64,000 nt of DNA from Haloterrigena turkmenica DSM 5511 (GTDB lineage Archaea > Halobacteriota > Halobacteria > Halobacteriales > Natrialbaceae): contig NC_013744.1 of assembly GCF_000025325.1 (NCBI RefSeq), positions 1 to 64,000 of the forward strand. Direction: 5' to 3'. Shown here piece after piece: positions 25,223-33,360 of this stretch (the stretch's first letter is position 1; every line of letters starts with the position of its first letter). Below the pieces are notes generated by a model. It did no database searches. It had not been told where the DNA came from and saw only the letters and a program-made list of their open reading frames with translations. A program made the translations under genes and the position numbers.

Positions 25223-26035
25223 TCAGCGGCCGTTCCACTCCGGCTCTCGGTCCTCGAGGAACGCGCTGATCCCTTCGCTGCTGTCCTCTGAGGCGAGCAC
25301 CTGCGCGAACAGTTCGGCCTCGTAGTCGATCCCGTCCTCGAGGCCGAGCTGCGAGCTGGCTTTCACCGCGCGCTTCGCGAACTCGAGGGCGACCGGGCTG
25401 CGATCGGCGATCGACGAGGCGAGATCGGCGACTTCGTCGTCGAGTTCGTCCGGTTCGCAGACGATATCGACGAGTCCGAGCTCCCGCGCTTCGGTCGCGT
25501 CGATCGGGTCGCCCGAGAGGATCATTCGCATCGCTTGCCCCTCGCCGATCAGACGGGGGAGTCGCTGCGTGCCGCCGCCGCCGGGAATGAGCCCGAGCGA
25601 GACCTCCGGCAGGCCGAACTTCACGTCCGCGCGGGCGATGCGGACGTCACACGCCATCGCGAGCTCGCAGCCACCGCCGAACGCGTACCCGTTGACGCGA
25701 GCGATGACCGGCTGCCTGAGGTTCTTGACCCGTTCGTAGATCCGAGGGCGCTTGCTCCGTTCGCGCTGTTCGAGCGCCGTCCGCTCTTGCAGATCGCCGA
25801 CGTCGGCGCCGGAGACGAACGAGTGAGACTCGTCCGAGCCGGTGAGCACGACGACGCGAGCGTCCGACTCCTCGATCCGATCGACGAGGAGGGCGAACTC
25901 GTCGCGGAGTCGCTGGTTCATCGCGTTCCGAGCGTCCGGCCGGTCGAACGTCACGGTGACGCAGTTTTCGACGTCGTCGCCGACGGAGACGTCGATCGTC
26001 TCGAGTTCCGCGCCGACCGCTTCCAGATCGGCCAT
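25223..26035 (-). CDS. Enoyl-CoA hydratase (crotonase)
   Basis: This 270-residue crotonase keeps both active-site glutamates: GGGCELAMACDV and GLPEVSLGLIPGGGG. The oxyanion region is SFVSGADVGD, and the C-terminal helix ends with SAFLEDREPEW. It is thus a good candidate for ordinary 2-enoyl-CoA hydration, unlike the PaaG-like paralog at 8049. It lies downstream of livF on the same strand with 253 bases between, so it probably has its own promoter; GATTAAACG near 26190 is a distant candidate. Confidence 0.9.
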   Translation of the reverse strand: MADLEAVGAELETIDVSVGDDVENCVTVTFDRPDARNAMNQRLRDEFALLVDRIEESDARVVVLTGSDESHSFVSGADVGDLQERTALEQRERSKRPRIYERVKNLRQPVIARVNGYAFGGGCELAMACDVRIARADVKFGLPEVSLGLIPGGGGTQRLPRLIGEGQAMRMILSGDPIDATEARELGLVDIVCEPDELDDEVADLASSIADRSPVALEFAKRAVKASSQLGLEDGIDYEAELFAQVLASEDSSEGISAFLEDREPEWNGR

Positions 26036-26288
26036 CAGCGATCCCTCCGCGGCGGCGCGCTCGAGAACCGAACGCCGCTCGCGGCGATCGGTAACGGTTG
26101 TCCGCTGTGGCTACGCGACCGACTGTACAACGTCTCTTCGTGCGCCAATTGGTACCGAGACTGCATAGTCATCGATGTCGCTCGTCAGGGGATTAAACGT
26201 TACGCTCGGACGCAGAATCTCGAGGAATCCGGCAGAACGAGGAAACACGCCCGTACGGGGCGTCGGTCGGACCGACTGCGCTCGATCG

Positions 26289-27032
26289 TTACCCGCCGAG
26301 GTACGTCTCGCGGATGTAGTCGTCGCCTTTCATCTCGTCGGCCGCCCCTGATTTGACGACCCGGCCGTTTTCGAGGAGGTGGATCGTGTCCGCGTGGTTG
26401 AGCGCGAAGGTCGCGTTCTGTTCGGTCAGGAGGACGGTGACGCCGCGGTCCAGAATCGGTTCGAAGGCGTCGCTGATGTCGTCGATGATGACGGGCGCGA
26501 GCCCGATCGTCGGTTCGTCGAGGATCAGCAGTTCCGGATCGCCCATCAAGCCCCGGCCGAGGGCGAGCATCTGCTGTTCGCCGCCGGACATCGTCCGCGC
26601 TTCCTGGTCCCTGCGCTCCTCAAGTTTCGGGAAGACGTCGTAGACGAACTCGAGGTTCTCCTCCAGGGAATCTCGACTCCGGTACGCTCCTAACCGGAGG
26701 TTCTCTTCGACGTCCATGAAGGGGAACAGATCCCGCTTCTCGGTGCAGTAGATCATTCCCCGTTCGACCAGCGTCGATCGTTTCACGTCGGCCACTTCCC
26801 GCCCGTCGTACGTGATCGACCCGTCGTACGGGAGGTGGCCCGCGACGGTGTCCGCGAAGGTGGTCTTCCCGGCGCCGTTCGGGCCGATGATCGAGGCGAT
26901 CTCTCCCTCGCGGACCGTCAGATTGACGTCGCGAAGCGCCGACACCTGTCCGTAGGAAACCGACAGCGAACTCGCCTCGAGAATCCGACCGTCTGTCTCG
27001 CGGTCACGGTCGGGGAGCGCCTGTTCGCTCAT
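26289..27032 (-). CDS. livF: Branched-chain amino-acid-type ABC transporter ATP-binding protein LivF
   Basis: This 247-residue ATPase has Walker A (GPNGAGKTT), the Q-loop, the ABC signature MSGGEQQ and Walker B (LLILDEP), in the short LivF form. It powers uptake through LivH/LivM together with LivG. It starts four bases inside livG (ATGA overlap) and is the last gene of the livHMGF operon. In this island the transporter may carry a carboxylate growth substrate instead of leucine-type amino acids; Liv-type systems for aromatic and cyclic acids are known in bacteria. Confidence 0.93.
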   Translation of the reverse strand: MSEQALPDRDRETDGRILEASSLSVSYGQVSALRDVNLTVREGEIASIIGPNGAGKTTFADTVAGHLPYDGSITYDGREVADVKRSTLVERGMIYCTEKRDLFPFMDVEENLRLGAYRSRDSLEENLEFVYDVFPKLEERRDQEARTMSGGEQQMLALGRGLMGDPELLILDEPTIGLAPVIIDDISDAFEPILDRGVTVLLTEQNATFALNHADTIHLLENGRVVKSGAADEMKGDDYIRETYLGG

Positions 27033-27814
27033 ATCTCTTCACCCCCCAGGTAGGCCTCCTGGACGGTCTCGTCGGCGATGATCTCCTCCGGACTCCCCTC
27101 GGCGATCTTCGAGCCGAAGTTGATGACGACAGCCCGGTCGATGAGTTCCAACAGCCCTCGCATGTTGTGATCCACGATGATCAGCGTCGTTCCGTCGTCG
27201 CGAAGTTCCCTGAACAGCCTCGAGAGGCTCTCGATCTCGCCGCTGGAGAGGCCGGCGAACGGCTCGTCGATGAGGAGGAAGCTCGGTTCGGTCGCGAGCG
27301 CTCTGGCGACCTCCAGCCGAATCATTCCTTCGTGGGGCAACTCGCTCGGCATCTTGTGCAGGTCGTCCTCGAGACCGACGCGTCGACACACCGCTTCGGC
27401 GTTCGAGGAGGACTGGCCGAACAGCCCGGAGAGCGTGAACAGGCTGTCCGACACGCCGGCGAGTTCCACATTCGCGAGCACGTCGCGGTCGGGGAGCGGC
27501 CGAAACGTCTGGAACGTTCTCGCCATTCCCCGTTTCACCATTTTGTACGGCGGCAGCCCAGTGACGTCGTCGCCGTTGAACGTGACCGTTCCGCTAGTCG
27601 GCGAATACGTCCCGAAAATGCAGTTGAACGTCGTCGATTTGCCGGCCCCGTTCGGGCCGATAAATCCGAGTATCTCCTCGTTCCGGACGGCGAACGAGAG
27701 GTCGTCGACGGCGACCAGACCGCCGAACTTCTTGGTCAGGTGCTCTACCTGCAGTACCGTCTCCTCTGACTGTGCGGATCGTTCGTCCATCTGCTGTGTG
27801 GTCTCTGTAGTCAT
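27029..27814 (-). CDS. livG: Branched-chain amino-acid-type ABC transporter ATP-binding protein LivG
   Basis: This 261-residue ATPase has Walker A (GPNGAGKST), Walker B (FLLIDEPFAGL) and the LivG-type C-terminus. The signature motif, usually SYGQQ or SGGQ, is replaced by LPHEGMIRLEVARAL, an unusual loss of the conserved Ser-Gly-Gly core. The ATG at 27814 follows the LivM coding end by overlap. An in-frame extension of 17 codons upstream is a shadow of livM. It pairs with LivF as the second ATPase of the transporter. Confidence 0.9.
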   Translation of the reverse strand: MTTETTQQMDERSAQSEETVLQVEHLTKKFGGLVAVDDLSFAVRNEEILGFIGPNGAGKSTTFNCIFGTYSPTSGTVTFNGDDVTGLPPYKMVKRGMARTFQTFRPLPDRDVLANVELAGVSDSLFTLSGLFGQSSSNAEAVCRRVGLEDDLHKMPSELPHEGMIRLEVARALATEPSFLLIDEPFAGLSSGEIESLSRLFRELRDDGTTLIIVDHNMRGLLELIDRAVVINFGSKIAEGSPEEIIADETVQEAYLGGEEI

Positions 27815-28971
27815 CGGTCGTCGTTTGTGAACTGATCGAGTAGTTCGACGCAACTCTCGTAGCACCGGTGTAGCGTCCGATTCTCCGACGTTCGACCGCC
27901 GTCCGCCACGGCATTCGGTTCATCGTCCCGGTTGCGCGTGCGTAACTGCGTCCCCTTCTCCGTCAGCCACGGGACCAGCCCCTCCGAGAGGTACAGGAGC
28001 ATCAGCAACAACAGGGTGAAGAATAGCAGGTTGTGTATCGAACCGACGGTCACGTCGATCACGGGAATCGTCCAATCGAGTCTGCTGAACCACTCGAGCC
28101 CCCAGTAGATGAGGAAGCCGCCGACGACGGCACCGGTGATCGTCCCGAATCCGCCGATGATACCGGCCAGCAGGATCTCGATCATAACGCTCAGTTCCAG
28201 CAGCTGGGACGGAGACGCGCTTCCGGCGGGCGTGTGGACGAAGAGGGCCCCGGCGAACCCGCCGATCGCGGCGCTCACGACGAACGCGTAGACCTTGAAC
28301 TTGTTCGGATTGATCCCGACGCTAGTGACGGCGTCTTCGCTCTCTTTGACCGCCGTGAAGATCGCCCCGGTATCGGACCGCGTAATGACCCACGTGACGC
28401 CGAAGACGAGGACGAACGCGGCGAGCGTGAGGTAATAGCTCGCGTTCGCCGTCGCGACGAAGTCACCCGCGTCGATCAGCGGCTCGGCGTTTCGAAGCCC
28501 CTGCGAACCGCCGAACGTGTCGCGATACATCTGGAAGACCTGCAACAGGATCAGCGGCGGCAGAAGGGTGAACAGAGCGAGGTAGTGCCCCTCGATCCGG
28601 AGCGCCGGGAGCGATAGCAGGAGTCCCGCGATCGCCGCCAGAGCGACGCCGACGACGACGCCGACGGCCGGAGCGACGCCGTACTCGAGGTTGAGGAGCG
28701 TCGTCGCGTACCCCCCGATGGCGAAGAACAGCGTGTGACCGAAACTGACCTGCCCCGTGTATCCGGAGACGAAGTCCCAACTGATCACGAACATCACAAA
28801 GTAGAGCGCGGCGACCATTTGCAGAACGGTCAACACCGGGAACACGGACGGGAACAGTGCAAGGGAGATGAACGCCAGTACCGCGATGTAGTATCGGATC
28901 GGCAGCCCGGTGAGGGTAGCTATCGACAATCGCTCCGTCACTCGTTCCGCGAGACTGGATTCGTTGGACAT
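27811..28971 (-). CDS. livM: ABC transporter permease LivM
   Basis: This 386-residue permease has about nine to ten membrane helices and the LivM motif GYTGQVSFGHTLFFAIGGY in the first third. It ends with a hydrophilic, charged tail of roughly 50 residues that is longer than usual. It starts at the ATG at 28971, two bases after the livH stop. The frame stays open for hundreds of bases upstream, but that part lies antisense to nothing useful and inside livH in another frame. It forms the membrane channel with LivH. Confidence 0.92.
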   Translation of the reverse strand: MSNESSLAERVTERLSIATLTGLPIRYYIAVLAFISLALFPSVFPVLTVLQMVAALYFVMFVISWDFVSGYTGQVSFGHTLFFAIGGYATTLLNLEYGVAPAVGVVVGVALAAIAGLLLSLPALRIEGHYLALFTLLPPLILLQVFQMYRDTFGGSQGLRNAEPLIDAGDFVATANASYYLTLAAFVLVFGVTWVITRSDTGAIFTAVKESEDAVTSVGINPNKFKVYAFVVSAAIGGFAGALFVHTPAGSASPSQLLELSVMIEILLAGIIGGFGTITGAVVGGFLIYWGLEWFSRLDWTIPVIDVTVGSIHNLLFFTLLLLMLLYLSEGLVPWLTEKGTQLRTRNRDDEPNAVADGGRTSENRTLHRCYESCVELLDQFTNDDR

Positions 28972-28973
28972 GA

Positions 28974-29837
28974 TCACTCCTCCCCCGGCCGACCCATGAG
29001 GCCGTGCGGGCGGACGATGAGGATCAGGAACAGTACTACCAGCGCCGTCATACCCGTCATGCGTGGACTGATCATCGTTATCGTAACTGTCTCGAGCGTT
29101 CCGACGATGTACGCGCCGATAACGCTTCCCTTGATCGACCCCATCCCGCCGAGAATGACGATGGCGAACGCGGTCAAGAGAGGCTCGAGGCCCATATTGT
29201 ACTGAACCCCTTGCGTGATCCCGAAAAACAGCCCGCCCAATCCGGCGAGCGCTCCCGCGATCGCGTATGTGTAGATCGTCGTGCGCTCGTGGTCGACACC
29301 GACCAGCGACGCGCCGCGCTCGGACATGCTGAGCCCCTCGATTCCCCTGCCGATCCACGTCCGGTTTATCAGCAGGAACAGCGCGATGATCGCGATCCAC
29401 GAGATCACGAAGAGGAGGATCGAATTGTTCTGAGCAGTGATCGGCCCGACCGTAGTCCGCCCCGAGAGGAGCAGCGGGAGGGATCGAGACGTCGTGCCTT
29501 CTACGAAACGGAAGAAGTACTCGACGATCAGGAGCACGACCAGCGTGACGATCACGACGAAGATTTCGTCGTCCTCGACCGGCTTGACGAGGAGTTTGTA
29601 CACGGCGACGCTGAAGAGCGCCGGAAGCACCAACGCTGCGAGGACCCCGACCCAGATACTGAGGCCGAGCGAGTTGTAGACGTAGTACGCCGAGAATCCG
29701 CCGATGATTATCGCCGCTCCGTGCGCGATATTCAGTATGTCCGCGACACCGAATATCATCGTGAACCCGATCGCTATCAGCGCATATAGCGCACTTAGCG
29801 TAAGCGCGTTTATGGCTAACAGTCCTACATCGACCAT
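28974..29837 (-). CDS. livH: ABC transporter permease LivH
   Basis: This 287-residue permease has about eight membrane helices. The N-terminus (NALTLSALYALIAIGFTMIFG) and the block MSERGASLVGVDHERT are typical of LivH. It is the first gene of the operon livH-livM-livG-livF. An A/T-rich box in TACTATGTATTC at about 29859-29870 is 22-33 bases before its ATG. The substrate-binding gene livK is divergent and has its own promoter. Confidence 0.92.
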   Translation of the reverse strand: MVDVGLLAINALTLSALYALIAIGFTMIFGVADILNIAHGAAIIIGGFSAYYVYNSLGLSIWVGVLAALVLPALFSVAVYKLLVKPVEDDEIFVVIVTLVVLLIVEYFFRFVEGTTSRSLPLLLSGRTTVGPITAQNNSILLFVISWIAIIALFLLINRTWIGRGIEGLSMSERGASLVGVDHERTTIYTYAIAGALAGLGGLFFGITQGVQYNMGLEPLLTAFAIVILGGMGSIKGSVIGAYIVGTLETVTITMISPRMTGMTALVVLFLILIVRPHGLMGRPGEE

Positions 29838-30221
29838 GTGTTACAATGCCAACGCAGAATACATAGTAGTATCGGTCAGGATAACGCCTCCCGTCGCCTG
29901 CGGCGAGTATTCGGTTAAATCGAATGATAGTACAGACGTGGATCACTGACCACTCCTGTGCCACGGCTAGATGAATACGATCAGGACGGAAATCGAGAAC
30001 CACTTGACAGAAACGACGATACCTCACCGAGTGAGTCCGAGCCTGGGAAACGCTGACGGTCACGGACCGATTCGAAGTCCTCTCGAGCGGCCCGAAGCGC
30101 TTCCGAAAGCGATAGCGATGACTCGCCGCGGAACGTCGCTCCGTGGCTATCCGATGTCAGTGGTCGCTACCAGCGAGCGACCCATGATTTATATATGCCC
30201 TCGCCTATGTTACAGACCGTC
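29838..30221. other. Divergent promoter region between livH and livK
   Basis: These 384 bases hold the promoters of livH (left end) and livK (right end). The middle has short frames on both strands without family resemblance. A TACATAGTAGTATC stretch near 29862 has partial dyad symmetry and might be an operator, but no regulator is encoded nearby. Confidence 0.5.
30188..30197 (+). promoter_or_regulatory. TATA-like box of livK
   Basis: TTTATATATG, 25-34 bases before the ATG at 30222. It is among the strongest TATA-like boxes in the window, which suits an abundant binding protein. Confidence 0.6.
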
Positions 30222-31511
30222 ATGGTAGATAGTGGCAAAAGAGGCTCGAGAACCGCTGGGAGACGGCCCGATATCGACCGACGATCGTTCCTCACGGCGT
30301 CCGGCGCGAGTGCATTGGCAGCAACGGCGGGTTGCCTCGGTGGCGGCGGCGGAAGTAGCGACGGTATCACGATCGGCGGCCTCTTCGGACTGCCCGGCGA
30401 TCACCCGGCCGGGACCGGGATGAAGCAGACGACCGAAGTGCTAGTCGAGAATCTCAACGCAGACGGTGGACTCCTCGGTGAAGAAGTCGAACTGGTCACT
30501 CGGGACACCGAGTTCGATCCGGCGACCGCTCGCGACGGCTACCGGGAACTGATTCTCGACGAGAGCGTCGACGTAACGACGGGAATCTACTCGACCGAGG
30601 TCGGAACGGCGATCTTCGACGAGGTACCCGAGTTCGAAACCATCCACCTAACCGGTGGCTCCGCGCCGGATCGTCCGATGGAGAACTACGACGACTACAA
30701 GTACTGGTTCCGCGGCATTCACGGGGGGTACCTGGGTCGGGCGACGGCGAACTACGCCGCGTCACATTTCGAGGATCTGGGTATTACGGAGGTCGGCATC
30801 GCGGCCGAGGACGTCGACGGATTCGATCCGGTCCTCGAGGAATTCGCTGCCGGCCTTCCGAGTTCCGTCAACGTCCACTTCGAAGAGCGGTTCTCGTCGG
30901 ACACGAGCGATTTCAGTCCGATCCTCGACCAGGGCGAACAGAACGACATCCAGATGATGGTCGGGTTCGTCTCCCAGGGCGGCTCCGCCCTCATGAGTCA
31001 GTGGGCCCAGCGCCAGCCGAACTACATGTTCGGCGGCGGGGACGTCTTCTCCTCGAATCCGGACCGGTGGGAGAACACGAGCGGCGAGGTCGAATACGTC
31101 TGGTCGTACATCGGCGGTGCCGCTCCGGGGCTCGAGGTCACTGAGACGACCAGCCAGCTCATCGAAGACCACAGATCGATGTTCGACGGGGCGGCCCCGC
31201 CTCACGCCCAGTCGTACACGCAGTACGACGCGATTCTGACGTGGGCCGAAGCGGTGAAGGAGGCGGAGACGACGGACATTGACGAGGTCGTTTCGACCAT
31301 CGAAGAGATGACGCTCGAGGGATCGACCGGCACGCTCGACTGGTACGGCGAGGACGGTGAACTCCCGCACACGCCTCAGTTCGGCGAGGAATACGTCCAT
31401 CCGCCAGTCATGCAGTGGCAGGAAGTCGATGGCGAGGGTCGGCAGATCGGGCTCTACCCCGATACCGTTCGGAGCGGCGAGTTGCAGATCCCGCCGTGGG
31501 TAAGTCTGTAG
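30222..31511 (+). CDS. livK: Tat-exported substrate-binding lipoprotein of the Liv-type transporter
   Basis: This 429-residue periplasmic-binding-protein type I has a twin-arginine signal (Arg20-Arg21 in DRRSFLTASG) and a lipobox ending at Cys38 (ATAGCLGG). It would be exported folded and anchored by lipid outside the cell, as is usual in haloarchaea. The mature part fits the Leu/Ile/Val-binding family (GGLFGLPGDHPAGTG, then YDAILTWAEAVKEAET). It delivers substrate to LivHMGF, encoded divergently. The ATG at 30222 is set by the signal peptide and the TATA-like box; a start nine codons upstream would bury it. Confidence 0.9.
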   Translation: MVDSGKRGSRTAGRRPDIDRRSFLTASGASALAATAGCLGGGGGSSDGITIGGLFGLPGDHPAGTGMKQTTEVLVENLNADGGLLGEEVELVTRDTEFDPATARDGYRELILDESVDVTTGIYSTEVGTAIFDEVPEFETIHLTGGSAPDRPMENYDDYKYWFRGIHGGYLGRATANYAASHFEDLGITEVGIAAEDVDGFDPVLEEFAAGLPSSVNVHFEERFSSDTSDFSPILDQGEQNDIQMMVGFVSQGGSALMSQWAQRQPNYMFGGGDVFSSNPDRWENTSGEVEYVWSYIGGAAPGLEVTETTSQLIEDHRSMFDGAAPPHAQSYTQYDAILTWAEAVKEAETTDIDEVVSTIEEMTLEGSTGTLDWYGEDGELPHTPQFGEEYVHPPVMQWQEVDGEGRQIGLYPDTVRSGELQIPPWVSL

Positions 31512-31618
31512 ACCGTCACTGGCCGAAACGAACCGACGTCGGCCAGTATCCTCAGTGGCGTCGTACCTTCGTTGACTCGATATGCACCTCGAATTCGGTC
31601 GGCCGTTAACGATTGGGG

Positions 31619-32071
31619 TCAGATCGCCATCGGTTCCTCGGCCCAACCGTCGTCGTAGGGGCTGAAATACTTCGCATCGTACGTGAGTTCGGTTATGAGC
31701 CAATCGTCTCCCTCGCGGCCGAACTCTACCGTATAAAATCCGACGAGCCAGACGGCACCCATATCCTCGAGCGTGTCCAGGCCGAGATAGTGCCATCGCC
31801 CCGTCGCTGTATCGCCATCGACCTCGATGTGCGGATTAGCAGTCAGATGAATAGAGTCAACGATTCCCGTTTCGCCTTCGATGTATCCCTCGAGGAACTC
31901 GGTTACCTCCTCCTTCCCGTCGTAGTAGCCGAAGTCTCCGTAGTCGATTGCACAGTCCTCATGGAGTAACTCGAGGAGTCCATCGAGGTCGTGTTTATCC
32001 ATTCGGCGCGCGTACGCGGACATGACGTTCGATACCGACAATACGGCGGTGGGGTTGTCGATTTCCTTCAT
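31619..32071 (-). CDS. SnoaL/NTF2-like protein 2 (possible dehydratase or isomerase)
   Basis: This 150-residue protein has a SnoaL_4-type NTF2 fold. Tyr20, Asp25 (MSAYARRMDKHD) and His75 (IHLTANP) repeat the pattern of the SnoaL proteins at 10204 and 36577. The C-terminal strands include VEFGREGDDWLITEL. It converges with livK and is divergent from an SDR; the pairing of a dehydratase-like and a dehydrogenase gene recurs at 36577/37256. Promoter ATAAATAGC at 32100-32108 supports the ATG at 32071. Confidence 0.82.
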   Translation of the reverse strand: MKEIDNPTAVLSVSNVMSAYARRMDKHDLDGLLELLHEDCAIDYGDFGYYDGKEEVTEFLEGYIEGETGIVDSIHLTANPHIEVDGDTATGRWHYLGLDTLEDMGAVWLVGFYTVEFGREGDDWLITELTYDAKYFSPYDDGWAEEPMAI

Positions 32072-32099
32072 AATGCAAGTACGGTAACGTATGCCACGG

Positions 32100-32108
32100 A
32101 TAAATAGC
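32100..32108 (-). promoter_or_regulatory. TATA-like box of SnoaL-like gene 2
   Basis: GCTATTTAT on the minus strand, 29-37 bases before the ATG at 32071. The 50 bases beyond it are markedly A/T-rich. Confidence 0.5.
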
Positions 32109-32306
32109 TTTACGATATTATAAATATTCTTTATTTTTAGAGAAGGAATGAACAGAGCGGACGGTTCAGTACGTGGTTCCGGCCACGTGGCTTCGACCGT
32201 GCACCCGCAAAGCGAGTTCCGATGTTACCGCTGCTCTACTCCCATTCGTGCCGCCACGACCGCCCCGAGTTGATTTCTGCCCACATTTATCACAATTAAC
32301 GGAGAC

Positions 32307-32316
32307 ATTTAATATG
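32307..32316 (+). promoter_or_regulatory. TATA-like box of SDR paralog 3
   Basis: ATTTAATATG, 28-37 bases before the ATG at 32344. A second similar stretch (ACATTTATC) lies about 24 bases further upstream. Confidence 0.5.
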
Positions 32317-32343
32317 TCTTCGGGTTAAAGATCGGGCTGCGAC

Positions 32344-33108
32344 ATGAAACTAGCTGAAGACAAATCGACGGTTATCACTGGCGCAGCATCCGGAATCGGG
32401 CGAGCAACTGCCAAGGTATTCGCCGAGCACGGAGCGAACGTCGTGGTTGCCGACGTGGACGTCGACGGTGGCAACGAGACGGTCGAAGCGATCGAAGACG
32501 ACGGTGGCACGGCGACGTTCGTCGAGACCAACGTCGCCGACCAAGACGACGTACAGAACATGATCGATACTGCCGTCGAGGAATACGGTGGCCTCGACGT
32601 GCTTTACAATAACGCCGGCATCGACGGCCCGCACACGGAAATCGCCGAATACGACGTAGACGGCTTCGACCAGGTCGTCGACGTCAATCTCAAAGGGGTC
32701 TTTCTCGGCATGAAATACGGTATCAGCGCGATGCTCGAGGACGGCGGTGGATCAATCGTCAGTACGTCGTCGATCGGCGGTGTGAACGCTGTCGAAGGGT
32801 ACAGCGGCTACGGGGCTACGAAGGCTGGCGTAAGTCTCATGACCAAAACGGCAGCCGTCGAATACGCTGACCAAGGGATCCGGGCAAATGCCGTCGCACC
32901 GGGCCTCGTCAACACGCAGATGGTTCAGAACATTATCGAAGAGGAGCCAGAGATGGAAGAGGAGTTCCTCGCGTACGAACCGATGGACGGCTTTTCCGAC
33001 CCTCGAGAGATCGCGAACGCGGTCCTCTTTCTCACGTCAGATCTCGCGTCCCGCGTTACTGGCGTAACGTTGCCGGTAGAGGGCGGGTTTTTGGCTAGCA
33101 ATTCGTAG
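32344..33108 (+). CDS. SDR-family oxidoreductase, paralog 3
   Basis: This 254-residue classical SDR has TGAASGIG, VADVDVDGG (acidic residue after the second strand, suggesting NAD), NNAGIDG, a Ser in STSSIGGV and YGATKAG. It ends with VEGGFLAS. It is similar to the SDRs at 23030, 37256 and 38089 and probably belongs to one expanded subfamily. It converges with ligase paralog 2 and is divergent from SnoaL-like gene 2. The expected reaction is NAD-dependent oxidation of a secondary alcohol; the substrate is unknown. Confidence 0.9.
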   Translation: MKLAEDKSTVITGAASGIGRATAKVFAEHGANVVVADVDVDGGNETVEAIEDDGGTATFVETNVADQDDVQNMIDTAVEEYGGLDVLYNNAGIDGPHTEIAEYDVDGFDQVVDVNLKGVFLGMKYGISAMLEDGGGSIVSTSSIGGVNAVEGYSGYGATKAGVSLMTKTAAVEYADQGIRANAVAPGLVNTQMVQNIIEEEPEMEEEFLAYEPMDGFSDPREIANAVLFLTSDLASRVTGVTLPVEGGFLASNS

Positions 33109-33360
33109 CGGGACTGATCTCATCTTTTCCGCTCTCGAGTGCGTTCAGCCGTCCGTAATCGACCACTCGTCGGGGTGAGTATAGAGAGACGCTCAGCGGA
33201 CCAGATCTCGAAGGCGTCCGCTTCGGAACGAGGGCTGACACCGAATGGTACAGCGTTCATCGTACAGACGACAGCATCGCCGGACAGAGGCGTCGAGTGA
33301 GGAAGACAGCGGAGGAGCGGTGAGCGCAGCGAGTAGCAATGAGAACGGTGAGGTGATCGG

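Noticed and set aside
27811-30063. 750-codon open frame including LivM
   Set aside because: The part upstream of 28971 runs through livH in another frame and is Arg/His-rich; LivM starts properly at 28971.
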